Source: Cervus elaphus
Taxonomy: Eukaryota; Chordata; Mammalia; Artiodactyla; Cervidae
Assembly (NCBI RefSeq): GCF_910594005.1
Contig: NC_057825.1
Coordinates: 49,879,037 to 49,943,036, forward strand
Reading direction: 5' to 3'
Length of the DNA: 64,000 bases
Part shown: positions 1 to 11,036 of the stretch, in pieces
Layout of the letters: each line of letters opens with the position of its first letter
How positions within the stretch are numbered: the stretch's first letter is position 1
Position numbers and translations under genes: made by a program
The notes under the pieces: generated by a model
What the model was told of the DNA's origin: nothing
Seen by the model: the letters and a program-made list of their open reading frames with translations, nothing else
The model's database searches: none

Positions 1-663
1 GTAAATTCAGCATCTGAAGAGTCAGCTTAATGTGTTCAACCTGTATTCATAGAGCCTGTTCTAAAGGAAGTAGAAGACTGGATCCCCAGACATACAGTAG
101 TGCCAAAGCAGAATGCAGTTCAGGGATTTGTTGAGTGTCTGAGACTGAGTGCCGCAGCAGAATTTATTACCAAAAGCAAGTTGGTGTGCCTGATGCCCAG
201 TGAGGCCAAACAGTACCAAAATGTCGGAGTTTGGAGCAGAGAGAGGGTGATTGCAAGGATAAGGGGTGGCTCCTGGCCCCAAACCCCAAACTCCCCAAAG
301 CATCTCAGGAGAGCATTTTTAAAGGCAAGGTGAGGGAGAGGGTAGTTGATTGTTGCAGACTTCCTGTTGGAATCCTTTGTTATTGAAGCTGTCTGCATAG
401 GTCAGGTCACAATGTTCCTGTAACCTCCAGCAAAACAAATGTTATTCTCTGTTCTGCAACCTTTTATCTCTATATGAATGGAAAGGAGTTATAACCTTAA
501 AGGTCAGACTGTAGGTAACATTCTTGATTCTAAGCAAAAGCAATAGAATGCAAAGGTAAAATACAAAAAAAAAAAAACAAACCCAAAAACACAACAACAA
601 CAACAAAACAAAACTAAAGGTAAAAGAAACAGATCTAATATGGAGTCAGATTTGTTCTTCCCT
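1..663. other. Unassigned non-coding sequence with an A-rich tract
   Basis: No gene or ruminant repeat is recognised. An A-rich simple tract with CAA units covers about 567-613. The short open frames here lack any family resemblance. Confidence 0.5.
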
Positions 664-2192
664 ATTCAGTTCAGTTTAGTTCAGTCACTCAGTCGTGTCT
701 GACTTTTTGCAACCCCATGGACTGCAGCACGCCAGGCTTCCCTGTCCATCACCAACTCCCAGAGTTTACCCAAACTCATGTCCATTGGGTCAGTGATGCC
801 ATCCAACCATCTCATCCTCTGTCGTCCCCTTCTCCTCCTGCCTTCAGTCTTTCCCAGCCTCAGGATCTTTTCAAATGAGTCAGTTCTTTGCATCAGGTGG
901 CCAAAGTATTGGAGTTTCAGCTTCAGCATCAGTCCTTCCAATGAACACTCAGGACTGATCTCCTTTAGGATGGACTGGTTGGATCTCCTTGCAGTCCAAG
1001 GGACTCTCAAGAGTCTTTTCCAACAGCAAAGTTCAAAAGCATCAATTCTTCAGAGCTCAGCTTTCTTTATAGTCCAACTCTCACATCCATACATGACTAC
1101 TGGAAAAACCATAGCCTTGACTAGACAGACCTTTGTTGACAAAGTAGTCTCTCCTTTTTAATATGCTGTCTAGGTTGGTCATAACTTTCCTTCCAAGGAG
1201 TAAGTGTCTTTTAATTTCATGGCTGCAATCACCATCTGCAGTGATTTTGGAGCCCCTAAAAATAAAGTCTGTCACTGTTTCCACTGTTTCCCCATATATT
1301 TGCCATGAAGTGATGGGACCAGATGCCATGATCTTAGTTTTCTGAATGTTGAGCTTTAAGCCAACTTTGTCACTCTCCTCTTTTACTTTCATCAAGAGGT
1401 TTCTTTAGTTCTTCACTTTCTGCCATAAGGGTGGTGTCATCTGCATATCTGAGATTATTGATGTTTCTCCCAGCAATCTTGATTCCAGCTTGTGCTTCAT
1501 CCAGCCCAGCATTTTGCATGATGTACTCTGCATGTAAGTTAAATAAACAGGGTGACAATATACAGCCTTGACGTACTCCTTTTTCTATTTGGAACTAGTC
1601 TGTTGTTCCATATCCAGTTCTAAGTGTTGCTTCCTGACCTGCATACAGGTTTCTCAAGAGGCAGGTCAGGCGGTCTGGTATGCCCATCTCCTTCAGAATT
1701 TTCCACAGTTTATTGTGATCCACACCATCAAAGGCTTTGGCATAGTCAATAAATCAGAAATAGATGTTTTTCTGGAACTTTCTTGCTTTTTCGATGATCC
1801 AGCAGATGTTGGCAATTTGATCTCTGGTTTCTCTGCCTTTTCTAAAACCAGCTTGAACATCTGGAAATTCACGGTTCACATATTGTTGAAGCCTGACTTA
1901 GAATTTTGAGCATTACTTGTTAGCATGTGAGATGAGTACAATTGTGCAGTAGTTTGAGCATTCTTTGGCACTGCCTTTCTTTGGGATTGGAATGAAAACT
2001 GACCTTTTCCAGTCCTGTGGCCACTGCTGAGTTTTCCAAATTTGTTGGCACATTGGGTGCAGCACTTTCACAACATCGTCTTCTACAATTTGAAATAGCT
2101 CAACTGAAAGTCCATCACCTCCACTAGCTTTGTTCATAGTGATGCTTCCTAAGGCCCACTTGACTTCACAATCCAGGATGTCTGGCTCACAA
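664..2192 (-). mobile_element. BovB LINE, 5'-truncated, frameshifted
   Basis: This is a BovB (RTE-clade) non-LTR retrotransposon in minus orientation, so its 3' end is at 664. That end carries the repeated GTTCAGTTCAGT-type tail shared with ART2A/Bov-A elements. The reading frames are broken into pieces: a reverse-transcriptase palm segment at about 1370-1558 keeps the YADD catalytic motif (1436-1447), an upstream RT piece lies at about 1913-2190, and a C-terminal piece lies at about 1081-1395. Similarity to the BovB at 59694-63055 stops near 2190, so the endonuclease half is missing. It is a dead insertion and not a host gene. Confidence 0.93.
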
Positions 2193-2609
2193 ATGGGAGG
2201 AAGGTGTTGGTGCATGAACTAGAGGAGCTTAGGCAGGCTTGATCAGGGAGGGGGGTGTCTCACTGAATCATCTGTGATAAATAGACCATCCCCCAGTTTC
2301 CAGACCTCATCTGCTCTCAGGAGGGGCCCTGAAACTCTTTCTCATGCAATTTTACATAGAAGGACTGCTTCCACTGAAGCATCTTTAGGGCACATTTTCA
2401 CAGGCATTACAGCCACAACCTGGAGGGAAGGTAGAGGGGGCCCCCTCTCCCGCCCCTGCACCATGCTGGCCTTAGCTGTGAATGGTGAGGTGGTTAGTTA
2501 CTGATAGAGCCTAGATTCCTCCACCAGGCAAGAAGACACTTGTTAAGTCAGGCAGGGCTGGCAGAGCCTTTGTGGAAAGGACTCTGCTGTAACCTCCTTT
2601 GCGTGCATG
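2193..2609. other. Unassigned spacer
   Basis: The sequence between the truncated 5' side of the BovB and the next SINE shows no recognisable gene or repeat. Confidence 0.4.
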
Positions 2610-2823
2610 TGTGCTAAATCACTTCCGTCATATCATATTCTGTGCCACCCTATGGACTGCAGCCTGCCAGGCTCCTCTGTCATGGGATTCTCCAGGCAAG
2701 GATACTGGAATGAGTTGTTGTGCCCTCCTCCAGGGGATCTTCCCAACCCAGGGATCGAACCTGTGTCTCTTAGGTCTACCTGTACTGGCCGGTGGGTTCT
2801 TTACCACTAGCGCCACCTGGGTA
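2610..2823 (-). repeat. Bov-tA SINE
   Basis: A tRNA-Glu-derived ruminant SINE in reverse orientation. It shows the Bov-A body (CTCCTCTGTC, CTCCAGG) and ends with the tRNA-like B box (GGGATCGAACC) and the reversed CCACCTGGG head. It is diverged, with indels in the tRNA half. Confidence 0.9.
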
Positions 2824-3851
2824 AACTCTTTTACCTAGAGGCAATTAGTGGACATTGTGAATGTTGTTGGCATCATTATTAAGGCTACAGAGCAGGAGAC
2901 CCTGGATGAAGGAGGAGAAATACCTGACTAATGTCTAGTTAGCAGCATTATGAGGGTCAGCACCAGAACTGGATGGGATTCAGGTTCTAAAACCCCATCA
3001 CTGCCTTTATGTTGCCCTGGTTTAGTCTATAGAAGCTCCAGGTGTGCCTGGTTCATGGCCAAATTGGACCTTCTCAATTCAGGCAAGAACCCTGACTACT
3101 GATTTTTGTGCCTGGCAGTGTTTAGACACTGGATAGCATTATACAGATTGGACTGGCCCATTTTGGGATGTTTTCCAACTCAGACATCATCCCTAACGTT
3201 GACCCCACTTATTCCACTGCTCACTGAATGTCAGGATTTTGAGAAGATGCAAGCACAGCACCAGAGAGAGAGAGAGAATTTCACTAACCGTGGCTTATGA
3301 CATCTGCAAAACCAAACTTTCTGCAGGAATTTGATCTTGCCGGGATCTTGCCCAGCCTCTGATATATACTGAAAGAGGTCACAGGGGCACCTGAGCTGCC
3401 CTCTACACTGCTATTCACAGTGGACCTCCATCCTCTCCCATGAGCTCCTGCTCAGAGAAGGGGCTGCAGTGTGGTCCTAAGTGCCCCATGCTGCCCCTCT
3501 ACCTAAGGGTCAATCCACTCTTCAGATTCCCTGTGGGTCCCAAGGATGCCCTTGAGCCATCTGAAACCCAGGAATCTCCTTCGCTTCAATTTTGTCTCAA
3601 ACAAGATGTGTAATAGACTTCCTAAACTTCAGCACCTTGTGACAAAAAGGATTAAGCTATGACATAGAATATGCAGGTTTCAGGCTTCATTCCTCAACTA
3701 AGTTACTATGTAACAATGCACAGAGGAATTGATTCTTTCTCTTTACTAAAATTTCTCCTAGATAAATGAGAGAGCTGATAGGAGCATTAAGTGAGAGGAT
3801 CGCTGTGCTGCTGCTGGCTTGAGACTTAAAAGGCGTGTTTCATGACCTTTG
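2824..3851. other. Unassigned non-coding sequence
   Basis: About 1 kb with no recognised gene or ruminant repeat. There is a short GA run near 3262-3280. It probably contains old, unrecognisable repeat remnants. Confidence 0.4.
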
Positions 3852-3975
3852 CAGGAGGAAATGGCAACCCACTCCAATATTCTTGCCTGGGAAATTTCAT
3901 GGACAGAAGAGCCTGGCGGGCCATAGTCCACGAGGTCGCAGAGAATCAAACACAACTTGGCAACTAAACAACACA
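3852..3975 (+). repeat. Bov-tA/Bov-A SINE fragment (right half)
   Basis: Only the Bov-A body is present (AGGAGGAAATGGCAACCCAC to GCAACTAAACAACAC). The tRNA-derived left half is absent. It abuts, and probably interrupts, the Tigger remnant that follows. Confidence 0.88.
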
Positions 3976-3979
3976 ACTT

Positions 3980-4744
3980 TATAATCTTAGACCACAATAT
4001 CTATATGTGACCAATAATAATGATGGGCTTACCATTTTTAAATCTTACAGTACAGTCCTTGAAGAGTACAGTGGTACAATACAACAGCTAGCATACAGGG
4101 GGTAGCATTGGGTGAACAGACAAGAAGGGTTACTGACTGGAGGAAGGAGAGGAGGTGGGAAATGGCAAAGCTGAAGGATCATCAACAATAGGAGACGGAG
4201 GGCAAGCCATGATTTCACTCATTCCTAATGTTGATTGCACAGGTTCTGGTTCCTTGCTGGAGACACTTCTATCTACCCTCTTGAAAAAACAATCCAGTGA
4301 TGTCTGGGTAGTAACTCTTTTTTTCTCATCATAGATGACCTGGTAGCACTGGATTGCATTCTGAATGGCTGCTGCAACCTTCACGTACGTTCTATGTGTG
4401 AGTCTTGTGCCTCAAAAACTGAGTCTCCTCAAATAAAGAGAATCCCCTTGCAGTTCCTTGTGTCGTGAATCGCTTTGCTTCTCCAGTTACTTCTTCTTCC
4501 TCTTGTCCATCTTAATTCTTTCTCAGGGTCTCCAGTTCCATCAGGTCTTCATTAGTAAATTCTGCGTGCTGCATAGCAGCAGTATGGTACAATAAAATAC
4601 ACAAAAACATAACCGTTTGTAGAGGATCCACGCACAGGACAGTGTACACCAGACACGTGAACTAACTTACATGATGGGGCATGAAAGCATGTTCACATCT
4701 TGCAAAGTTCACAACTTGCCAGTTCGTATATAGGGGACTTACTG
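3980..4744 (-). mobile_element. Tigger-type (pogo/Tc1-mariner) DNA transposon remnant
   Basis: Read on the minus strand, the unit starts at 4744 with a terminal sequence beginning CAGTAAGTCCCC that is preceded by a TA dinucleotide (4745-4746 on the plus strand). That matches Tigger-class termini and TA target sites. An 84-residue frame at 4130-4384 reads like the tail of a Tigger transposase: a stretch like AIQCYQVIYDEKKR, then TSLDCFFKR, then a Ser/Pro-rich end. The DNA-binding and DDE catalytic parts are missing, so this is an internally deleted, non-autonomous relic. The far terminus is lost at the SINE fragment ending at 3975. The exact Tigger subfamily is not assigned. Confidence 0.7.
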
Positions 4745-5261
4745 TAATTAATAACGACAATGATGATAAAAATAGCAAAAGTAATGACTACCTGAAAGAT
4801 TAATGTTCTATTAATCTGATAATGAGGGAATATGATGGAAGGTCAGCTGTCAGTGTCTGTTTTGTAGAAATGGTTTCTGGAGACATAGCACTGTTTCTCA
4901 AGGACTTTAATATCTGAAGAGATTCATTTACTGCTGTCTAGAGCTCCGACTTGGCCTGGTGGTTCTAGGATGACATAGTTAGGTCTTTTCTAGTCCTATA
5001 ATTACAGGTAGTGTTTTCAGGAAACAGAGGCTACATCTGTTTGTTTCCATTAATTGAAGAAACTTCACTTTTTTTTGTTTGGTTTTCTGGTTTGGTTCTA
5101 TTTCAGAATAGGACTTTTCAAGTAACAGGTGTGACCTCACTAAGGTAAACCAATGGAATAAGTCAAAGAAACCAAGACTCAGGGATAGGTCAGAGGTTCT
5201 CAGAGCAGGAAAGATAAGTCAGGTATGCAAGACAGCAAAGAGTAGAGCCCACATACATCAC
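4745..5261. other. Unassigned non-coding sequence
   Basis: AT-rich sequence with no recognised gene or repeat. Confidence 0.4.
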
Positions 5262-5302
5262 AGAGTTAGCAGAAAATGTAGATGTCCATTTGCTAACTTT
5301 AT
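5262..5302. repeat. 41-bp direct repeat with internal inverted arms, copy 1
   Basis: This matches 6072-6112 with one mismatch over 41 bases. It contains an 8-base inverted pair, AGTTAGCA (5264-5271) and TGCTAACT (5291-5298), separated by 19 bases. The family is unknown. Confidence 0.85.
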
Positions 5303-5499
5303 GTGATAAGCTCTGTTTGGTCTATTTCGTGGAATCCCAAAGGGTGGGAAAAGTTAATTGATAGTTGGTATTTGCATTATAGATTAAAGACATATACCTT
5401 ATTTTGGGGCTTGCACCTTTCCTGATATCTACCTCAGCATTTCTTCCAAAATAATTAGTGACACTAAAAAAAAAAAAAAACTGGAGGAAGGAGGAGTTG

Positions 5500-5806
5500 C
5501 TCTGGGTCTTTGTTGCTTTACTCAGATTTTCTCTAATTGCAGAGAGCAGGAGATGCTCTCCCTTGTGGTGCATGGGCTTCTCACTGAGGTGGCTTCTCTG
5601 GAGCACAGGCTTTAGGCACTCAGGCTTCAGAACTTGCAGCACACAGGCTCAGTAGTTGTGATTCATGGGCTCTAGAGTGCAGACTCAGTTGTGCTGCCCG
5701 GGCTTAGTTGCTCCGAGGTATGTGGAATCTTCCTGGACCGGGGATCGAGCCCGTGTCCCCTGCATTGGCAGGCGGATTCTTATCCACTGTACCACCAGGG
5801 AAGTTC
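5500..5806 (-). repeat. CHR-type cetartiodactyl SINE
   Basis: A reverse-oriented tRNA-Glu-derived SINE of the older CHR group. Its signatures are TTAGTTGCTCCGAGGTATGTGG, read here in two parts, a GGGATCGAGCCCGTGTC B-box region, and the reversed head ACCAGGGAAG at the right end. It lies between the two copies of the 41-bp repeat. Confidence 0.85.
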
Positions 5807-6071
5807 TTTAAGTGACCTTTGTTACCAGCCAGCCCCAGTGCAGGTCCTGAGGACGGACTCAGTCTCTGCTGCCACGGTGTTCTGACAGTCTAATGACTCA
5901 GCCAGGTGCCTGGTGGCACCATAGCTGCACCGTTCTAAACATTTGCAGTGTTCGCTTTCCAAGCCTTACTTGGATTGCTTGGCTATATGTTAATTGTTCA
6001 GAGCAGGAAGCAATATTTTCTTCTTAGTTCTCGTATAAATATGGCTCTCTGAAGATGACAAAAGCACGTAT

Positions 6072-6112
6072 AGAGTTAGCAGAAAATTTAGATGTCCATT
6101 TGCTAACTTTAT
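6072..6112. repeat. 41-bp direct repeat with internal inverted arms, copy 2
   Basis: The second copy of the unit at 5262-5302, 770 bases downstream of the first, in the same orientation. The sequence on either side of the two copies does not appear to match. Confidence 0.85.
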
Positions 6113-7054
6113 TTTTGTGTGTGTGCTGCAAGTGTCAGCTCACCATTTTGCTAGTCAAACACATCTTGTAATGGGCTTTGGTAATTTAACTCCTAGGAAT
6201 GGCTTGGTTACAGAACCCCATAAAAGTTTATTGACTTCTGCTTGCTGGCTTAGGTTGTAGGTTAGAATGTACCTCAGAAATTAGCTTCACTCAGTTTAAT
6301 GACTTCATTACTGAGTGGTTTGCGTGCTCTGAAGCACTTCCTAATATATTTTTAACACCAGTTTGTAGCTGTCATGAGCTATTTCTATGAAGTCGGAGGG
6401 GCAGGTTGGCTCCTATAAATGGTCAAGACTTTTTAAAAAATGTTCTTGAAATGAGTTTCCCCTATAGTATCCAGGTGGTTGGGGACCTTTGCTAGTAATA
6501 TAGTTAGTGGTAACAATCTAAGTACTCTAGCCAACTTCAGTGCTATAAAAGGATCACTGCGTTAGTCATTGCTTCTTCTAAGGGCAAATAAGTAGTGATT
6601 GCTCATAGCCATCTGAAAATTATATTTATGGTTTACATAAAACCAAAGGCAATAGATGTTGATGAATATTTATAGCCATTTATTAGTATGTATCTATCAT
6701 CAAATGAACTCAATTTTCTCCCTATTCTTAAATAGGGTGTTTTAGAAGAACTGTTAACCCTTTTGTGGTTCCCTAAGACTTGTTATCACAGCTAAATAAC
6801 AGACTGTATGTAATCTGGTGGCATCTGCTAAGTTAACTACTTGCTCTTCTGTTAATGCATTGGAACCTTCAACTTCTGAAAAGGTGATCTTTAAAATAAA
6901 AGTAATAATTTTTCTTTTGATTATGAATACAGGGTAATTTGAAAAATATGTATTATATATGATGTGAATAGGTATCAAAATATCAGTAGTAGTTCCCTGT
7001 AGGTGCTAGGAACATAAATGATTTTTTAATATGCTTTTTAGTTTTAGAATATGT
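6113..7054. other. Unassigned AT-rich sequence
   Basis: No gene or ruminant repeat is recognised. The AT-richness rises towards the microsatellite at the right edge. Confidence 0.4.
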
Positions 7055-7134
7055 ATAATATATACTATACATAAATATATATATAACATATGCTGTGTGT
7101 GTATATATATATACACACACATATACATACCTAT
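7055..7134. repeat. Compound (TA)n/(CA)n microsatellite
   Basis: Alternating TA and TG/CA tracts directly abut the 5' end of the next SINE. Confidence 0.85.
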
Positions 7135-7355
7135 GGGGCTTCCCAGGTGGCTCAGTGATAAAGAATCCGCCTGCCTTCCAATGCAGGAGATGCGGATTCA
7201 ATCCCTGGGTCTGGAAAATCCCCTGGAGAAGGAAATGGCAACCCACTCCAGTATTCTCGCCTGAGAAATCCCATGGACAAAGAAGCCTGATGGGCTACAG
7301 CCCATGGGGTGGCAAAGAGTTGGCCATGACTTAGCAACTGAAAAACAAAAACAAC
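7135..7355 (+). repeat. Bov-tA SINE
   Basis: A full-length forward copy. The head is GGGGCTTCCCAGGTGGCTCA, the B-box region reads GGATTCAATCCCTGGG, the body contains GGAAATGGCAACCCACTCC, and the tail is A-rich. TA/TG-rich microsatellites lie on both sides, including a GA run to about 7420. Confidence 0.93.
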
Positions 7356-7420
7356 TGTGTATGTGTGTATGTGTATATATACATATATATATATAGAGAC
7401 AGAGAGAGAGAGAGAAATTA
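7356..7420. repeat. (TG)n/(TA)n/(GA)n microsatellite
   Basis: A TGTATGTG tract followed by ATAT and then GAGA units, forming the right flank of the SINE. Confidence 0.85.
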
Positions 7421-7596
7421 TATGTAAAGAGTAGTCACGTTCTTCAATACATGTTTTCACTTATTTTATACTAATTATATATTTAGAAATATTTTCAATT
7501 TTGTAATCCTTCTGAGTACAAGTTTAACTGGCTGCAGAGTGTTCTGTTCTGTAGATTAACTACTAACCACCTCCTTGTTCTTAGGCATTTGGATAT

Positions 7597-7722
7597 GTGT
7601 GTGTGTGTTAGTAGCTCAGTCGTGTCTGACACTTTACAACCCCATGGACCATAGCCCACCAAGTTCCTCTGTCCATGCAAGAACTGTGGAGTGGGTTGCC
7701 ATTTCCTCCTCCAGGGAATCTT
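7597..7722 (-). repeat. Bov-tA SINE fragment
   Basis: A reverse Bov-A body preceded by a short TG tract. It ends at CTCCAGGGAATCTTC, so the tRNA-derived part is missing. Confidence 0.87.
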
Positions 7723-7824
7723 CATTCACCCATACTCATCTCATGCTCCATTGCCTTGGGGCTGCTTCATTATTTGTGAGAAAGGCCTCTGGAGGGTTTG
7801 ACTGGGTAGGAGTTTTTTGTTGTT

Positions 7825-8021
7825 GTTCAGTCACTCAGTCACGTCTGACTCTTTGCAACCCCATGGACTGCAGCACACCAGGCTTCCCCATCCATCACCA
7901 TCTCCTGGAGTTTGCTCAAACTCATATCCATTGAGTCAGTGATGCCATTCAACCATTGCATCCTCTGTCATCCCCTTCTCCTCCTGCCTTCAATCTTCCT
8001 GGTATCAGGGTCTTTTCCAAT
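7825..8021 (-). repeat. BovB 3'-end / ART2A-type fragment
   Basis: About 200 bases of BovB 3' sequence in reverse orientation (GTTCAGTCACTCAGTC, then GTGATGCCATTCAACC, then CTCCTCCTGCCTTCAATC). It is colinear with the 3' ends of both BovB copies in this window. Confidence 0.9.
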
Positions 8022-8080
8022 AGCTGTGTCTTAACCAACCAGGTGAAAATATCGGTGCCATTCCCACTATCTTGTTGGCT

Positions 8081-8306
8081 GCATGCATGCATGTTAAGTC
8101 TCTTCAGTCATATCCAACTCTTTGCAACCCTGTGGACTGTAGCCTATTAGGCTTCTCTGTCCATGGGATTTCCCAGACAAGAATACTGGAGTTGGGTTGC
8201 CATTTCCTTCTCCAGGGGACCTTCCCGACCCAGGGATTGAACACACATCTTATGTCTCCTGCATTAGCAGGCAGGTTCTTTACCGCTAGCGCCACCTGGG
8301 AAGCCC
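8081..8306 (-). repeat. Bov-tA SINE with perfect target-site duplication
   Basis: A full reverse copy. The 12-base sequence ATCTTGTTGGCT occurs at 8069-8080 and again at 8307-8318, which marks the insertion boundaries. The tRNA-derived head is read as GCCACCTGGGAAGCCC at the right end. Confidence 0.95.
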
Positions 8307-8318
8307 ATCTTGTTGGCT

Positions 8319-8829
8319 AGTTTCCATCAACACAACCTTAACTCAAGCCTCCAAAAGATTCTTAAGAACTCATAATTAGGATACTCTGCAGAATTTTCAA
8401 ATCCTAACAAAAAGACTGCCTAGTCTGTCTGCAATAACAGCATTGACCAAGATTTAAAATAACATAACAGCTAACAAAAATTCCAGTGTGCCAGGCTTGC
8501 ATTATCTAACCTGACCCTTTCCTTAGACTCTAATTTCAGAATTCTCTTTTGACTTGGGGTGGGAGGGTATATGCATAATTGCTCAATTGGTTTCTTGGTC
8601 CCTGTAGAATCTTATTGATTTTCATTTGTTTCTGTTTCACCTGATGGAATCGGGGTGGCAGAGAGATTTTAAAATCTGTCTAACCTAACCACAGAAGGTT
8701 AGGTGTTATCTTGTTAAAACTGTTTTGTGCATGAGAAAAAAAAGAAAACTGGAAAGGTTAGGAGAGTTGTGTATGGCAAATTTCATTTTATAGATTGAAA
8801 ATTTTAAAAATTTCAGTATGCTATCCACT
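8319..8829. other. Unassigned non-coding sequence
   Basis: No gene or repeat is recognised between two dated SINE insertions. Confidence 0.4.
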
Positions 8830-8839
8830 AGTCACAGTA

Positions 8840-9058
8840 GGGACTTCTCTGTGCTCAAATGGTAAAGAATCTGCCTGCAATGCAGAAGACCTGGGTCTAT
8901 CTCCTGGGTTGGGAAGATCCCTGGAGAAGGGAAAGGCTACCCACTCCAGTATTCTTGCCTGGAAATTTCCCTGGACAGAGGAGCATGGTCGGCTGCAGGG
9001 GCATGCATGGGGTCACAAAGAGTCGGATACGACTGAGCGACTGACACTTTCACTTTTA
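8840..9058 (+). repeat. Bov-tA SINE
   Basis: A forward copy with a short target-site duplication AGTCACA (8830-8836 and 9059-9065). The body ends in GACTGAGCGACTGACACTTT, typical of the Bov-A tail. Confidence 0.93.
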
Positions 9059-9065
9059 AGTCACA

Positions 9066-10160
9066 AAGACTATATTTAAATTAAGTGAAATTTAAAAGTC
9101 AGCTCTTCAGCCATTTTAGCCACTTCATCATAAGTGTTTTATATCCACATGTGGTTAATGGCTACCATATAGTTAGAGAAATTGCTACAGAAATATTGTG
9201 GAACGTTTCTATTATTGCAGAAAATTCTACTGGACAGCTCTGCTTTTTAACTTCCAATCTAATACTGGTTCCACTATTCCACTGTAGTGCCTATTGAAAC
9301 ATTTTTCATAGCCACGGAATGCCTTCCAGAGCAACCCAGCTTCCTGTAACTTTGTGTGCATACCTTTTTAAAAGCAATGTATTATTGCATTCCAAAGACA
9401 TGCCTAGGATTATTAAAGCATATTGTAATGTCACTCTACTTAAATTATCCACACAGGATGCATAATTACCACCTTAGGTCTTTTAATATACACTTCCCTT
9501 AATTTTGCATTTTTCTTAAACATATCAATTTGCACTTAACCATAAATAATAGAGTGCTTAGCTCATACATATCAATGAGAATCCCCTTCAGAAATGAAAG
9601 ATTGCTTGCTTAATACCAAAGAGTATTTTGGAGAACATCAAATCCCTTGACAGATGCTTGTTGCCACAAGGATTTATTTTCTTCTGCTTGTAACTAAAAT
9701 AGCATCAGTTGCATTTTGCTATTTAACAATATTGGAGGAGAAGGTTATAGCAAAATGATTTACAAATAGTAATTGCATTCCCCAGCTTACCTATTTCCAT
9801 ACATTAGCACAAAAAGCTTAATTTGGATTTAGATATCAGGCCCAATGGTAACAATATTCGTATCTTCACCAATCACACAAGTAAGTGTTTGCCTTTGTAT
9901 TGGGTCAAAATATATCACAAGTTGTTTCATGCCCTGACATTCACATTTTTTTTTTCACTTGATTTCAACTTTACCCATTGGCAAAAGGAACATCTGTCTA
10001 AAAGTTGTGATTTCAGCACCTTGAATCCCCACCATTGTCTTCGTTATTGATTGATGCCTGGAATTCCTTCTAAAAGTTCCATTTCTTTAACCATTCTTCA
10101 TATCAAAGTGAAAATATCTCTGGAGTAGGGCAATATTATTAATAGAAAGTGATAATTCAG
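9066..10160. other. AT-rich, repeat-poor block
   Basis: No ruminant repeat or gene is recognised. The stretch at about 9370-9830 is unusually clean AT-rich unique sequence with several ATTA-type motifs and could be a conserved non-coding element. A comparison across mammals is needed to tell. Confidence 0.35.
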
Positions 10161-10164
10161 CTAG

Positions 10165-10625
10165 GACTTGAAGGATGTGTGTTAATTTTCTAAGTGTAAA
10201 TTGGGAAGAAAGGACAGAGCTGTGATAAGAGCTTTCCAAATGGAAGAAAAACATATGCAAAGACAGAGTGATCTCTCTGGGAGACAGCGATTTTTGTGTA
10301 ACTCCAGGTATGTAAAGGATAGCCCTGAAAATGAAATTGAAGAAATAATCCAAAGCCAAGTTAAGAAGGGCTCTGGTTGTATTTATAAGGCTTTTGGACT
10401 TTAGTTTACTAGCAGGAAGGGCATTGCAAGAGTTTTTAGCAGAGGAGCACTGTGAAAGCTTTGTGCATGTGAAAGGTTTCTCCAGCAACGATATGAAAGA
10501 TAGATGGGAGAGATGCCAGTTAGGCGTTTCATTGGTAAGACCAAAGTAAAAGATTTCGAATGTGAGAACAAGATGGTGGAAGTGGCATTGAAAATCGATC
10601 AGTGTCCAGGGATTCAGGAGACATT
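10165..10625 (+). repeat. Ancient mammalian dispersed repeat (family not assigned)
   Basis: Phrases such as GGACTTTAG, then AGAGTTTTTAGCAGAGGAGCA, follow an order I know from an old mammalian interspersed repeat, but I cannot name the family with confidence. A 186-residue open frame on the minus strand (10087-10647) has no recognisable protein features and is most likely chance. Confidence 0.35.
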
Positions 10626-10817
10626 TGGAAAATACCCAGCCTCTCATCCTTCACCTATTTTATTTTGTTTTTTTCCTTCACCTATTTTAATATGAATGAT
10701 TCAGAGTCGAGTCCCTGTGTTCTTTCTCAAACTTGTACATAGAGCACCTTTCTCTTACTACACTTAGATTTGCTGCTTCTCCCACCTCCCTTATTTAGTC
10801 CAGTTAGTACACAGTAC

Positions 10818-11036
10818 GTGCTAAGTCACTTCAGTCATGTCCGACTCTTTGTGACCCTATGGACTGTAGCCCATCAGGCTCCTCTGTCCATGGAGGACAT
10901 TTTCCAGGCAAGAACACTGGAGTGGTTGTCATTTCCTCCTCCAGGGGACCTTTCTGACCCAAGGATCGAACCCACATCTCCTGTGTCTCCTGCATTGCAG
11001 GTGGATTCTTCACCGCTGAGCCACCTGGGAAGCCCT
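10818..11036 (-). repeat. Bov-tA SINE
   Basis: A full reverse copy from GTGCTAAGTCACTTCAGTC to CCACCTGGGAAGCCC, with the B-box region AAGGATCGAACC. Confidence 0.93.

Noticed and set aside
7135..7355. tRNA genes at the heads of Bov-tA and CHR elements
   Set aside because: The A-box/B-box-like sequence is that of tRNA-derived SINEs. No complete cloverleaf with a mature 3' end is seen.
10087..10647. A 186-residue minus-strand frame
   Set aside because: Leu/Phe/Ser-rich translation of an ancient dispersed repeat, with no domain and no plausible start context.
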